Of a stretch of 64,000 bases of DNA, positions 37,006 to 47,230 are shown one piece after another (within the stretch, counting starts at the first letter, position 1; the number at the start of each line of letters is the position of its first letter). Position numbers and translations under genes: made by a program. Source of the stretch: Pezicula radicicola (taxonomy: Eukaryota; Ascomycota; Leotiomycetes; Helotiales; Dermateaceae); contig PDUO01000004.1 in assembly GCA_003008705.1 (NCBI GenBank), positions 1 through 64,000 on the forward strand. The letters are read 5' to 3'. The notes below the pieces were generated by a model. It did not search any database and was not told the origin of the DNA. It was given only the letters and a program-made list of their open reading frames with translations.

Positions 37006-38525
37006 TCATTGGGATTCGAGAAAGGAGGTCTTCATTGATTGAATCTGAAGCCTAGGTTGTATGACAAGTGTATTTTTCTTCGTCGGCATTGGATCAGTTA
37101 ATTCTTGCGATGGTTGCACAACCTCATCCTGAGGTGGCTCCTGGGAGTTGGACATGGGATCTAAAGACATTTGCTCGGTATCACCCTTTTCGCTATTAGT
37201 ACCTGCATGGCCGTGCTCATGTACTTGCTCAAGTTTCTTTGGGAGAGCCTTATGGGAGATGTTGCCGTCCTCGAGCTCTGCTACCCCAACCTGTTTTTGC
37301 AGCACATGCTTCGGTATTGCTTCTAAGAGTGGAACTGGGAAAACAACAACATCCGGCGCCTGTAGCCGAGAGACAATAAGGCGCAATGGTTTAGGGAAGT
37401 ACCGGCGCTGAGGTTCTCTTGGGCAATAGTCATAGATTCGCTCAGCCTCAGCATCTACTATGCCTGTTTTGTAAGCAGCAACGGGATCGTCTATTGTCAT
37501 ACGATCTGGGGGTGGTGGTGGTGGTGGTGGTCGTTCGGAAGAATCGATTCGACCATAGGAGACGCTATGGTGGCGATGGCTACTAAATTATCTGCCATGT
37601 GATCTTTGACCGCTGCCTCTTGAGTTGGCACTTACAGTAGAAGGGTAAGTTGAAATACTAGAGGTGCTGTGGTCGTTGTCTGTATCTGAAGGAGAGTCGC
37701 TAGAGTGGTGCCTAGTTCTCCTTCTGCCATCCCAACGACTGGATTGGGATTTTTGTTTTCTCAAGGCGGCTTTGTCTTTTGATGAATGCTCAAATCCAGC
37801 GTTGGAAGCTGTAGCTGTTACGAGTTCGTGTTGTTGTGCAGTCGTTTCAATGTCTCTGAAATCCGCAGCTTTGAGGTCTGTCTTGGGTGAGCGCTTCGAG
37901 TGGGCGCGTGTCGCTAAGGTTTCCCATTTCCCTTGCCCGTTGATTATATCGTTTCTATCTAGCTGTGCCAAAGACCATTCAAACCTTGGATCCGTCTCTT
38001 GACTTGCTTGGTTGTCTAGCACCTTGATCACCTGTTGTCGTTGAAAGGAAACAGCTTAGCTTTCTTTTCAATTGTAGACTTCGTGTTTTTGTCTAGCTGC
38101 CTAATACCTCTGGCAATATCGTCTTGGCTTGAGGGCTCAGATGTAAACTGGACCTTGGCCCAGGTACCTATGCTATCCTTTGTCATACCCGGTTATTTTC
38201 TGATAGTCCACAGCATATACGTCGTCAAATTCCTTCGAAGGCCCTCGACAGGTTCTTGCAGCGCTGCATCATCGGACTCAATTGTTTTTTGAAGCGCTTG
38301 TTGCTCTTCAATCATGATTGGCTGATTAAGGTGCTTTGCGATATGACTCGGACCAGGAGAAGGAGGAAGAGGAGACGAAGGAGGAGGAGGACCGCTATCC
38401 CCTGTACCTAGAAGAGATGATTTCGAAGCTGAAGTGAGGACATCCTGGCTTTGAGGCACTATCCATGGGTCTTCCTCTGGTAATTTAGGTGATAGTGATT
38501 GCGGAGCAAAAGTACACTCGGCCAT
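37006..38525 (-). pseudogene. Decayed proline-rich hypothetical gene (two nonsense codons and a frameshift)
   Basis: Three minus-strand frames form one broken gene. It starts MAECTFAPQSLSPKLPEED at 38525. The frame runs to an in-frame TAA at 38193-38195, then goes on in the same frame through IGTWAKVQFTSEPSSQDDIA and STIEKKAKLFPF. A one-base shift near 38035-38055 is needed to enter QRQQVIKVLDNQASQETDPR and the Ser/Arg-rich domain. A second in-frame TAA at 37588-37590 is followed by a proline run (CCA repeat at about 37511-37535). The last segment, containing PREPQRRYFPKPLRLIVSRL, ends at 37006. I do not recognise the family or its function. Both stops could come from CAA by C-to-T change. 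Confidence 0.65.
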
Positions 38526-39387
38526 GATTGGGAAGGAGAACAAGGCTGCTGGACCGTTAGCTGGTTGAGATTCCAAGCGATAAGAGATACTTGCCCTGAA
38601 GCGACGAGAATGTAGGGATATATTCTGCAAGAAACTTGGACGACTTTCATTTAAAGTTGGGTTACAAGAGACACATCGAGTTGGGCTAGTGATGCTTTAA
38701 GAAGGCGAAGGAAGGAAAGGCAGAATTGTCCTGTCTCATCATCTCAGCCTCACCAAGCTCATTTCTGGAAGCGCCCTGCAATGCAGACTCGCAAATGATT
38801 AGTTCGTATTGCAAATTCTTCGGGCAATTATTTTATTTCGGTACCGAGTTAATAGGTGTAACGCTCGGCTTAAATTAGTGTAGCTTTAGCTGCCTTAAAA
38901 TTCACACATACTATAAGTCTAGCATATTACTATTCCTTTCTTTATGTTATGTTCGTAGCAAGAATATTTAAGTCGCTAGCATGTGTGTATTTATATAGAG
39001 GTAATTTTTATACTTGCTATGTTCTAAGCCGGCTTTTATATTCTCTTTTGATTAAATTGATAGTCTTTTAGTATATTGCTAGCCTATCTACTTGCTAATA
39101 ATTTCGAACAAATCTATATCCCTAACAACACTACTAGAACTTTGCTTAAACGCTAATATAATCTCAAGTATCTCGTTATCCTTGTAGCTTTATAAGAAAT
39201 ATTAATTCTTAATAATGTAATTAGTTAAGGATACACGTACGCTTGCTAAGAAGTTTTAGCAAGTACACTTACTAAAAGTTGGATGCCTTGTAGTGGAGGC
39301 TAATAGATGTGCCTTATAGAGAATTATTGTGAACTAGCATATAGGTATTATTTCGTTAACAAAAGCATTGGATTTAAAATGAATTGA
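38526..39387. other. Intergenic region
   Basis: Moderately AT-rich DNA. The part near 38526-38700 may hold the promoter of the decayed gene. No coding signal was recognised. Confidence 0.4.
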
Positions 39388-39389
39388 TA

Positions 39390-39566
39390 CAGAGGTTCTA
39401 GCTAAAAGTCGTGATAATACAGGCTACAAAACCTGTAGTAGTGTATGGCTTTAGCGTCCTCTTACAGGCTCTGAGCCATGAATCTTACAGGGGCTTTTTA
39501 GCACTTGGACACTAAAAGCAAGATGCTACAGGGCTGTATTATCACGACTTTTGGCCGGAACCTCCG
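39390..39566. mobile_element. 177-bp MITE with ~33-bp inverted ends and TA duplication
   Basis: The left arm CAGAGGTTCTAGCTAAAAGT at 39390 continues CGTGATAATACAG. The reverse complement of the right arm reads CGGAGGTTCCGGCCAAAAGT and continues CGTGATAATACAG. TA flanks both ends (39388-39389 and 39567-39568). Arm differences (T/C, A/G) are transitions. The interior holds short TACAGG-type repeats and no frame. It fits a Tc1/mariner-type non-autonomous element lying 260 bp upstream of the EBP-like gene. Confidence 0.8.
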
Positions 39567-39829
39567 TAGAGCCGGGGGAGTGAGTGTAGGTCCGCGTAAG
39601 CGATAGGTACAACTACGCCGTACGGAACTAGGACTTCCGAGGCAACAAGAAATCAGACGATAATATTTGTACCTGTTTTCTTTGCCAATTTCATCCGTAC
39701 TTTAAAAATTGCATATCCCACTACTCTATGATATTACTTTCCCCCCAACTGACGTTCTTCATCTAAAGGGCGAAGAGTTTCGCCTTGACATCTTTACATC
39801 TTTAGCTGCATCTTTCTGAATACTTCACA

Positions 39830-40680
39830 ATGGCCTTTAATTCGACTATACTGCTCCCTCATCCATACTACCCAATCGATCTCGTGATGGCTGGTTATCT
39901 TGAGAATGATTCGGATACGATGACGTTGGTGTCGAAATTTGCAGCGGCATGCATAGTGATATTATCAACTACGTACGGTGTGGTGTTAAAGGTCAAACCA
40001 CAAATATCAAGTAGCGATTTAAGGAGAATCCTATGGTTTACTTTATGTATGTTTCCCAACAACGTAACCCATAATTCAAAAATCACACCTTACTAATAAA
40101 ACAATAGGTGGCTCTATACACCTTTTCTTCGAAGGCTATTACGCCTATAACTTCCGCCAAATGCCATCCAAACGAGATCTCTTCGGTCAACTATGGAAAG
40201 AATATTCCCTATCCGATTCCCGATATCAAACTCAAAATTCCTTCGTTGCTTGTATGGAAACAATCACTGCTGTTTTCTGGGGTCCTTTGTCTTTCCTCGT
40301 AGTGGTTATGATTATTAGGAATCATCCTTTGAGATATCCATTTCAGATCGTTGTTTCGTTGGGGCAATTATATGGTGATGTGCTTTATTATGCTACTTTT
40401 TGGTTTGAGTTTAGTGTGCTGGGCATGGAGTATGGCAGGCCGGAGGTGTTGTATTTTTGGGGGTACTTTTTGGGATTGAATGGGTTTTGGATTGTGATCC
40501 CTTTGGGTATGTTTTTTTTTGTGACTTGCTTGGAATGTTTTTAGTGTGTGTTTCTAACTGATTGGTGCTGTGTTAGTTCTTATTTGGAAGGGGATTGCTG
40601 CTTGTGGGAGGGCTTTTGTGGTGGCGGACAAGGCTGGGGAGATTGGGGTGAGGAATGGAGAGGTGAAGAAGATGATATAG
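39830..40680 (+). CDS. EBP-type (EXPERA) cholestenol delta-isomerase-like protein
   Basis: Structure join(39830..40046, 40108..40506, 40577..40680), 239 aa, all junctions in frame. The emopamil-binding protein family is clear: N-terminal HPYYPIDLVMAGYL, then SIHLFFEGYYAYN, FGQLWKEYSLSDSRY, CMETITAVFWGPL, SLGQLYGDVLYYAT and LNGFWIVIPL. Residues matching human EBP catalytic positions are kept: His77, Glu81, Glu123, Thr126, Asn197 and Trp200 (human H76, E80, E122, T125, N193, W196). About four or five membrane helices fit an ER enzyme that shifts the sterol delta-8 bond to delta-7. Fungi normally use the unrelated ERG2 for this step, so its physiological substrate is uncertain. Confidence 0.9.
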
Positions 40681-41313
40681 AGAGATTCATGCATTATGTA
40701 GGGGTTGCCGGGGTAGTATTGCTACAAGTTACTTAAATTTTTGGTAAAAAGTTCGTCGCTTAACAGTTGGTATTTAATTAAATTATTTGTTTTCTAACAA
40801 TAATTAATGGAATATCGATTTTTAATTAGCTATGCTTGTTCATTCTATACATATAACTACATGTACTGTGCATTTTTATTAGCTTCTAATGAAGTTATTT
40901 GTCTTGTTAACTTGCTACTTACTCTGCTGTTTTTACTTGTCGCTTAGCTGTAAGGTGGAACATTAGCATCCCCTTTCCTGTATATCAGGGACGATTATTC
41001 TAAGCTCGCTACTTAAGGTTACCTAGTTATCCATGATCTAAGTTAGAAGATTATGAGTTATTATGCTAATACTATTACTCATAACCGCCTATTCACAGCT
41101 ACCCTAAATGCACAATCTGACTCTAATTTCTCTCCCCCACCAACTATAAAAGTTCTGGTATTCTCCCCATCCTCAAACTCTTTCCACAATACAATACAAC
41201 AGAAAGAACAAGAAACACAACAAAAGATACAAACACCAAACACCAAACACCAAATCGCAAAACCCAGACCTTCATACCTACAAGCAGAACAAGAAACAAC
41301 AAAACATCCACCA
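40681..41313. other. Intergenic region and 5' leader of small protein gene
   Basis: The right part (about 41190-41260) is A/C-rich (ACAAACACCAAACACC type), typical of a fungal 5' leader rather than coding DNA. An in-frame upstream ATG at 41053 exists but would translate this leader. Nothing else was recognised. Confidence 0.4.
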
Positions 41314-41505
41314 ATGGCGCCATCAGGAGAAACAGCATACACAACAGCACCAAAACCAATCCCTGGTCCAACTATGGCAGCACCGACTATCCGGCATGAA
41401 GAAGCAGTTAATCTCAGAGGAGGTAGAGATGGATGTGATGACTGTGTAAATTGCATATGTTTTCCTTGCCGTTGCCTTTTCTGTTGTGGCTCCCTAGATG
41501 ATTAA
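41314..41505 (+). CDS. Small protein with cysteine-rich C-terminus
   Basis: 63 aa. A Pro/Thr/Ala-rich N-terminus is followed by EEAVNLRGG and a C-terminal cluster with eight Cys in about 20 residues (GCDDCVNCICFPCRCLFCCG). The arrangement resembles CYSTM-like or other tail-anchored/palmitoylated small fungal proteins, but the Cys block is only weakly hydrophobic and the family is not certain. There is no signal peptide. I chose the ATG at 41314 because the upstream in-frame part is low-complexity A/C-rich leader. The function is unknown. Confidence 0.55.
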   Translation: MAPSGETAYTTAPKPIPGPTMAAPTIRHEEAVNLRGGRDGCDDCVNCICFPCRCLFCCGSLDD

Positions 41506-41985
41506 TATGGTAAGTTTCTGGCTTGTTAAATGATTTATGGGAAAGCTAAGTTGTTTAAAGGCTTTGCTTGGAGATATGAATTTGGAGGAGAGTTGAGAGA
41601 TTAAGTGAAGGGAGGTAATGTGAAGTGGCAATTTAGGAGTTCTTGAATGTATTTTTAGTAATGGTATTTACCTACAAGAAATAGGAATTTGAAGTGCTTC
41701 GGTTAATTAATTTTAATGTTTATTTTGTGAGAGGTAATGTGTACATAGTGAGGAGTTGCTTGATTATTTCTAAGTCATAAATAGGAACAAGGATCAAAAT
41801 TTTAATGATAGATTCACACTTAATGAGATTAAAATATGGTTAGAACTTTCATTTTGCAGAAATTTTTCGTCTGACAGGTCTTGAAATTTTGAAGTGCAAC
41901 CTTCCCTTCTGAATCGTACAAACCAACTACACTCCCCCATGCTGGCAAAATTCCCCAACCTTAGTAACAAATACTACTATCCCTA
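41506..41985. other. Convergent intergenic region
   Basis: This lies between the 3' ends of the small Cys-rich gene and the cupin gene. It is AT-rich with no recognised feature. Confidence 0.4.
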
Positions 41986-42961
41986 CTACTTCTCCATCCT
42001 CTTCAACGTAGCAGGTTTCGCAGGAACAAAAGCCTTAGCTATGAACCCAACAACACTTATAAACTAGGTATCTTCGTCAGCCATATACTCTCTATTCTAG
42101 TTAGCCATATTAAGCTTACTAAGCAATCCAATATCTTGAATCCCCCAGGAAGAGAAACGAAGGTATCCCCATCGTAGAAGATACGCATGACCATGAGGAA
42201 GCTTGGCATGCTGCCTAGGGTTTGGAATAAGTCTTGGAAGAAATGAGCTTTGAAGGTCCCGGCTGGTTGTGTGCGTTCTGTGAATCGAACGTGCTCGCCT
42301 TTGACTATTGTTTAACCTGTTAATACCATAGGTCTTACTTGGAATGAGAAGCTTGGGATCTCTTCTTGGTGTGCGGAACCTTGCTTGCTTTGAGTATGGG
42401 GGTAGTACGTACTGGCGGTAAAGCCATGGACATGTTCGCGTGGAATAAGAAGTGGCGCGTCCCCAGCAGAGGTAACAAGTTCTTTTCCATCGAGGTAGAA
42501 AATCATACGTCCCTCCAATACTTCCATGATCTCATCGTGATTCTGGGTTAATAAGTCAACAATCAGCCTAGGGAGAAGTCATGGAACGGTAAAGTTAGAT
42601 TTTAATGGAGAAAAGAGACGAACCCTGTGCCAATGATTCGGAATAGCGAGGATGTCAGAATCTTCCTTGCCATCATATGTCGTGTCCACCCAATTGTACT
42701 CCTTCGAGTCTTCGGGCTTGCCCTACGATCGTTTCAGCTTGGTGTATATATATATGTGACCATTTGAGGCTACGTGCTAATCCAAAATGAACATACGTGA
42801 TCTATGAAAGCACGCATAAGAATCCCCTGCATGCGAGTTAGTCTATTGGAATTATATGGTGAGGTATAAGAACCAAAAGAGCTCAAAGTCTCACCGGCGC
42901 AAGGAATCGAGCTCACCTTTCCTATGACGAGAGGTATGAGTTCCTCAACTTGAGACGACAT
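41986..42961 (-). CDS. Cupin-domain protein
   Basis: Six short exons: complement(join(41986..42063, 42120..42304, 42413..42542, 42624..42722, 42797..42826, 42917..42961)), 188 aa, all in frame. The cupin core reads IPNHWHRNHDEIMEVLEGRM, then 'YLDGKE' and APLLIPREHVHGFTA. This supplies the His/Glu metal ligands of motif 1 (HWH...E) and the His of motif 2. The C-terminal part continues KGEHVRFTERTQPAGTFKAH and FYDGDTYVSLPGG. Small fungal RmlC-like cupins of this type are mostly uncharacterised and some act as dioxygenases or epimerase-like enzymes. Intron content (five in 1 kb) is unusually high for this window. The GTTCGT donor at 42623 and the second exon are the least sure. Confidence 0.75.
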
Positions 42962-43052
42962 TGTGATCTTGAGTTGAAGTTTTTATAGAGTAGATACCGT
43001 ACTCGTTGGTTTATAAGATATTGTAATAGCTCTCTATTCAGACGTAAAAGAT

Positions 43053-43090
43053 AGACTTAAGTAACTTACTTGACTTGACTACTCACTTGC
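43053..43090. repeat. Short degenerate ACTCAAGT/TTACTTGA repeat
   Basis: The sequence runs GACTTAAGTAACTTACTTGA followed by CTTGACTACTCACTTGCC. It is one of eight similar tracts scattered in intergenic DNA of the window. Confidence 0.5.
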
Positions 43091-43209
43091 CCTAACCAAA
43101 ATGATCTTAGGTCAAAGCTTGTACGTTTAATCACAAAACTGCTGTTTTGTTTCCTAAGGACTAAGGACTATAAAGCTAACCATTAATCCACTTAGATGGA
43201 AGGACACGA

Positions 43210-43448
43210 TTACCCGATGCACACTGGAATCTTACTGTTGCGCAATTCTGGTGGTAGCGCCCTCTTTGTATTGAGCCCAGCAGTTCGATGGGATAAGAGA
43301 TGTCTGAAATACAGGGTAGCCCATGCCTCGATAATAGGCTCACTCACTAGAAAGTCCTGTCCTTGAATTTCCCCAACTCCTTTTCTTTGCATATCAGCTA
43401 CGAGGTCATCGATCTTATCCCAGTGAAGACGGCCAACTTTGATGATGT
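43210..43448 (-). other. Unassigned coding-like last exon
   Basis: A minus-strand frame, preceded by a branch-like ACTGAC and an AAAG acceptor near 43449, reads GRLHWDKIDDLVADMQRKGV, then EPIIEAWATLYFRHLLSHRT, and ends KIPVCIG at 43210. Its amino-acid make-up looks like real protein. A second open segment upstream (about 43560-43660) reads GLPAYQCENEAGGKFRVLPT but ends in stops. No start, complete gene or family could be assigned; it may be a degraded gene. Confidence 0.3.
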
Positions 43449-43639
43449 CAGTAAGTGCATTAAATAGTGATATAGCTCAAATGGTACCCACTTTCAGTAA
43501 TTAGTCGGCTTTTTTACTTTCTTATATCCAAATGCACCACCTAGAGTGTCTCGGGGCAACCTTATCTATCTGAAAACGGACATTTATCGTTGGCAGAACC
43601 CTGAATTTACCACCAGCCTCATTTTCACACTGGTAGGCT

Positions 43640-44402
43640 GGCAGCCCTGGTCGTAATATTTTAGTGTGTGACACAAAATGATGAGGCTTTCCTTATCATC
43701 TGAGGTAGGTCACATTAGAAAGCAGGGAAGAAGCAAGTTTAGAGGGAAGCGGCACACTGATAGTTGTGGAACAAAAATAGGCTATACTGAGGACTAAAAA
43801 TGTAAAAAATAAATAGGGCTGCTTTACATCAGGTACAATATTTTACTAGTAATTGATTTACAGTGTTGTTTAAGCTGTAAGAATTTTAATAGTTGTCTAC
43901 TGAGATATAGGAGATAGATTGAGGTAGCTTACTTGGTTTAAGCAAGTCGCTCAAGGCTATCAAACCAATCTTTTACAAAGAAATATGTACAGTACTTAGG
44001 ACAATTCAAAATCCACAAACCATGAGAAGAGTTAATATCTTTTCACATTACTCTTCTCAACATAAAGTATTTGTCTCTTCCCTCTACTCATTCAATCCAT
44101 ATCACTTCCTATAACAAGTGCAAGAAAAGCTGACTAAACACACAACCACAAGCCTTTAAAAAGCGATAAATGGCCAGCTGTCTTAACTAAGTAAATTCAC
44201 TAAGAAAAGATCTTCTCAGAAGACTACATCGTCAGAGACGTAGGGAGAACCAAACATATTTAACCCAAACATTTAGCCTCAAATTTAGTCCCTAGTTCTG
44301 TGTGACCTATCCCTGCAACGAGTGTTTTCATGATTGCGAATCTACTCGTAAATTGTTCTTACGCTTCCACAAGTCGTTGTTGCCATCCCACGTAAAAGAA
44401 TT
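43640..44402. other. Intergenic region
   Basis: A TTACTTGG/AAGCAAGTCGCTCAAGG degenerate repeat lies at 43929-43955. The right end should be the 3' UTR of the GFA-domain gene. No coding signal. Confidence 0.35.
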
Positions 44403-45044
44403 TCAAATTTCAAATGTTTTATCCCCATCAGCCAACAAGCTCTTAACCCAACTAATACCATTCCCAGCCCAGCCCTGCCTAGTTGGCTTCATACCCTGCA
44501 TCTCCAGACACTCATCATCTAGACTCCCCAGAGCAATATCGAAAAGTGGCCCCCAACTCTGAGCATTAGGATCAACTCCATCACAGAAGTAAGTTAATCC
44601 CGTCCCACACTTCCCACAAAAGATGCGATTCGCTTCCTCCGAGCTAGAAAAATGGCTCACGTGCGTTTTCGCCTTCAATTCTTCACTAGGTTTTAGGACT
44701 TCTATAGTTGTGGGCTTGATGACTTCTTTACTGTTGGCTTCTGTTGTGCTTTGGGTTTTAGGGAGGAGTGTCCAGGTAGCCCAAAATTGGGGACAGATTA
44801 GCCAGGGTTGAACGATGGAACCGTGAATTCGTCGACAGGAATGACAATGATCGAAGGAGATTATCGGCCAGTGTTGTAGAGGGCCTTCTGGTTCTTCAAG
44901 TTCCTCGCCTGATGGCTTTCGAGCTGGTCGTTGGTGGAGAGGTCGTGACTCGAGTGCGGGGATGGAGATGGTGTAGCGGATGGATTTGCAAAAGCAACCT
45001 CCTGTGAGGGTGAATGGTGCTGATGGAAGGGTGGGGGAGGCCAT
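44403..45044 (-). CDS. GFA/CENP-V-like zinc-binding protein
   Basis: Single exon, 213 aa. The GFA (glutathione-dependent formaldehyde-activating) fold is shown by GGCFCKSIRY (Cys17, Cys19), HCHSCRRIHGS (Cys67, Cys70) and FCGKCGTGLTYF (Cys pair near 142-145), which together form two zinc sites. An Arg/Pro/Glu-rich insert lies between the first two motifs. Fungi carry many such paralogues and few have known activity, so the substrate is not inferred. It ends with DGDKTFEI. No signal peptide or membrane span. Confidence 0.88.
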   Translation of the reverse strand: MASPTLPSAPFTLTGGCFCKSIRYTISIPALESRPLHQRPARKPSGEELEEPEGPLQHWPIISFDHCHSCRRIHGSIVQPWLICPQFWATWTLLPKTQSTTEANSKEVIKPTTIEVLKPSEELKAKTHVSHFSSSEEANRIFCGKCGTGLTYFCDGVDPNAQSWGPLFDIALGSLDDECLEMQGMKPTRQGWAGNGISWVKSLLADGDKTFEI

Positions 45045-45642
45045 CTCTGCTCTGTATATTATGGGAGACTGAATGAAGAGGAATGTTTTGAGAAGTTTCC
45101 AGGTTTGGTTACTAGTACGTGCAGGATGAATTATTGAAAACTGTCGATGAAGGGTCGAAGGGCTTGGATCAAGTGGTAGGTCAGTTGGTATATACCATAG
45201 TTCTAAAGACTATATTTATTGGAGGTGGTTGGGATTTCGGAAATATTCTCAAAACGGTAAATTTTCCGTCCTCTTTTTGGATACTGTGCCACCCCCGCGC
45301 TCGGATTCCCTGATTGAAATCTCACATTGCTCATCCTATATAATTCCCTATACAACGCTACACTAAGTATATCTTCATCTTCAAGCCTAGTGATATGCCT
45401 CGCTAAGCTCGCCTAAGACATGCCGCCGCATGAACCCTACGTCATTATGCTAAATAGGTACATAAAGCGAGAACTAAAGTATATGAAACGAAGGGGGAAT
45501 TTCATTCTATGTAGAACAGATTTTCCTGCCGAAATGCTGCTACTTTGCATTGTTAAAAAGATAATGATGAGAAAGATGGCCTAGAACTAAGACTAAGTCG
45601 CCCTTGCAGAATAATAAGATTCAATTCTACCGAACCTTGAGG
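45045..45642. other. Intergenic region
   Basis: The left end should hold the GFA gene promoter. No other feature was recognised before the foldback element that follows. Confidence 0.35.
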
Positions 45643-45806
45643 TAATCGTTGGTGCCTTAAATTTCAGGACCAACAGCATACGCGGTTGGCACCAGCAAGC
45701 CCAACACACCAGCAAGCTCGATAATTCACCAAAGTCGATTTTCGCGACCTTGGTGGTTCCAACTACGTATGCGGTTGGCCCTGAAATGTAAGGCGCTAAC
45801 TATTTT
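45643..45806. mobile_element. Foldback (hairpin) element, ~50-bp arms
   Basis: The left arm, from 45648, reads GTTGGTGCCTTAAATTTCAG then GACCAAC-GCATACG-GGTTGG. The reverse complement of the right arm, ending near 45801, reads GTTAGCGCCTTACATTTCAG then GGCCAACCGCATACG-AGTTGG. Arms are about 50 bp with a loop of about 50 bp. Differences are mainly transitions. No clear target duplication was fixed and there is no coding frame. Confidence 0.65.
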
Positions 45807-47230
45807 GGCCCCTAATGTGCATGTGATGTCGTAGCAATACATTTCCCCGATAATATTCGATTGATAAGACAATAGCGCTAGTACCGTAGGCAATACAATT
45901 GATTGTTTTGACTCTCTCTGCTGTCCAGCAGTGAAGTTCCTGATATTGAGCTCAGTAATTAAGCGAGCGACCTACCTCAGGGGGCTGGAGATCTTTGCCA
46001 GGGGCTGCTATCGATAGTGGGGCTGGAGCAGAGTACGGGCGGGAGGTATCTAGTTTTTCATGTGAATTCATCATGTACACACGCCTAAAGTTCCCTATAT
46101 GAAAAATTTGGCGAAGAGCTGTGATCGGATACAATCCTCGTCTGTACATGAGTTTTGTTGCATATCAGAAGAGTTTGATCTTCGAGGTCTTGCCTTGGTG
46201 GTTTCAACACCACATCTGACGATGGTGTGGTTTCGATAAGCTAAGCTCAGCAAAACTTCTTGCCAAGATTGCCACCCTTGTTCAGCTGAAGTCATCGCTT
46301 AGAAGGCCCTGTAATCGAATAAGCGAGACGCCCTGAAGCGCCTCAAATTTCAACATTTTCAGGCGGCCAGGCATTAAATGCTACTCTACAGTACCTTCCG
46401 TACAAGCCTCACCAGCCTCACCAGCCTCCAAATTCTCATCTGTGGCCATCCAGCTTTACAGGGCCCAAATGCATTCTCGATGTTGGGTGATGGGATACAG
46501 TAGTTAACTCTAAACAACCAGTACTCCACACACGACAATCGTTCAGCAGCTTCGTTGCACATGATATCACAGCCATGTTTACTTGTCTGCGACAGCAGAC
46601 TTATGATGCGGTTGGTGTGGCTCAACACAGGATCCAGAATCCAGAATCCAGATGGGCCTCACGCCACTACGTCAGAACTGACATGGGAAATGACGCTGGT
46701 ATTGTAACCAACCTATGAAAGAAAGCTACGCACGGCTGCGAATTGATTTCAATTCCTTTTCATTTGAAAGTTAATGTCCAGTGCCGAATATCCAAGTAGG
46801 TGCAGCATTGTGTTTGTAAGTGCTGCAAAGTCCCGATACTCTTTTCCAATTTTCTCGAGCGTTGTCGAGGGTCCTCTCCTGATCCTGGACGCTCATCAGG
46901 GATTCCCTTCGCCAATCTGCAAGCCATGGCGGGGAGCGACGCTCTGCCGAGGACAGGGAATGCAAATCTCTGCCACTTGTGGCCTGAATACTGTATTAGC
47001 AGGGAAATTTGCAGTAGCTTCACAGGCTAGCAGCCAACGCTACGCTGCTCTCATGTTGCTCAATTATTTTGTCGCGGGAAATGTCCAGCGAGGTGACGAC
47101 TGCCAGTCCGCCTTTCTGGTCTCTCCTACATATTCGCAGTCTTCGCCCTCGACGCGATCTGCTTTTGTGTAAACATCAATCCCTCAACTTCTAGCGACGC
47201 TGCCTCACCGTGCAGCATCAACTAGACAAC
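45807..47230. other. Intergenic region and promoter of the CSC1-type gene
   Basis: Several 60-130 codon frames overlap on both strands here, and none shows a family motif. The last few hundred bases should be promoter and leader of the channel gene. A CCAGAATCCAGAATCCAGA triplet repeat is at about 46630-46650. Confidence 0.35.

Noticed and set aside
37500..37540. Microsatellite-only explanation for the CCA run
   Set aside because: The run is in frame with flanking protein-like sequence and encodes a proline stretch of the decayed gene.
41053..41313. In-frame N-terminal extension of the small Cys-rich protein
   Set aside because: The DNA is A/C-rich leader-like repeat (ACACCAAAC) and gives low-complexity Gln/Lys/Thr sequence.
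46774..47172. 132-codon plus-strand frame upstream of the CSC1-type gene
   Set aside because: Overlaps equally long frames on both strands, no family motif, lies in the expected promoter/leader.
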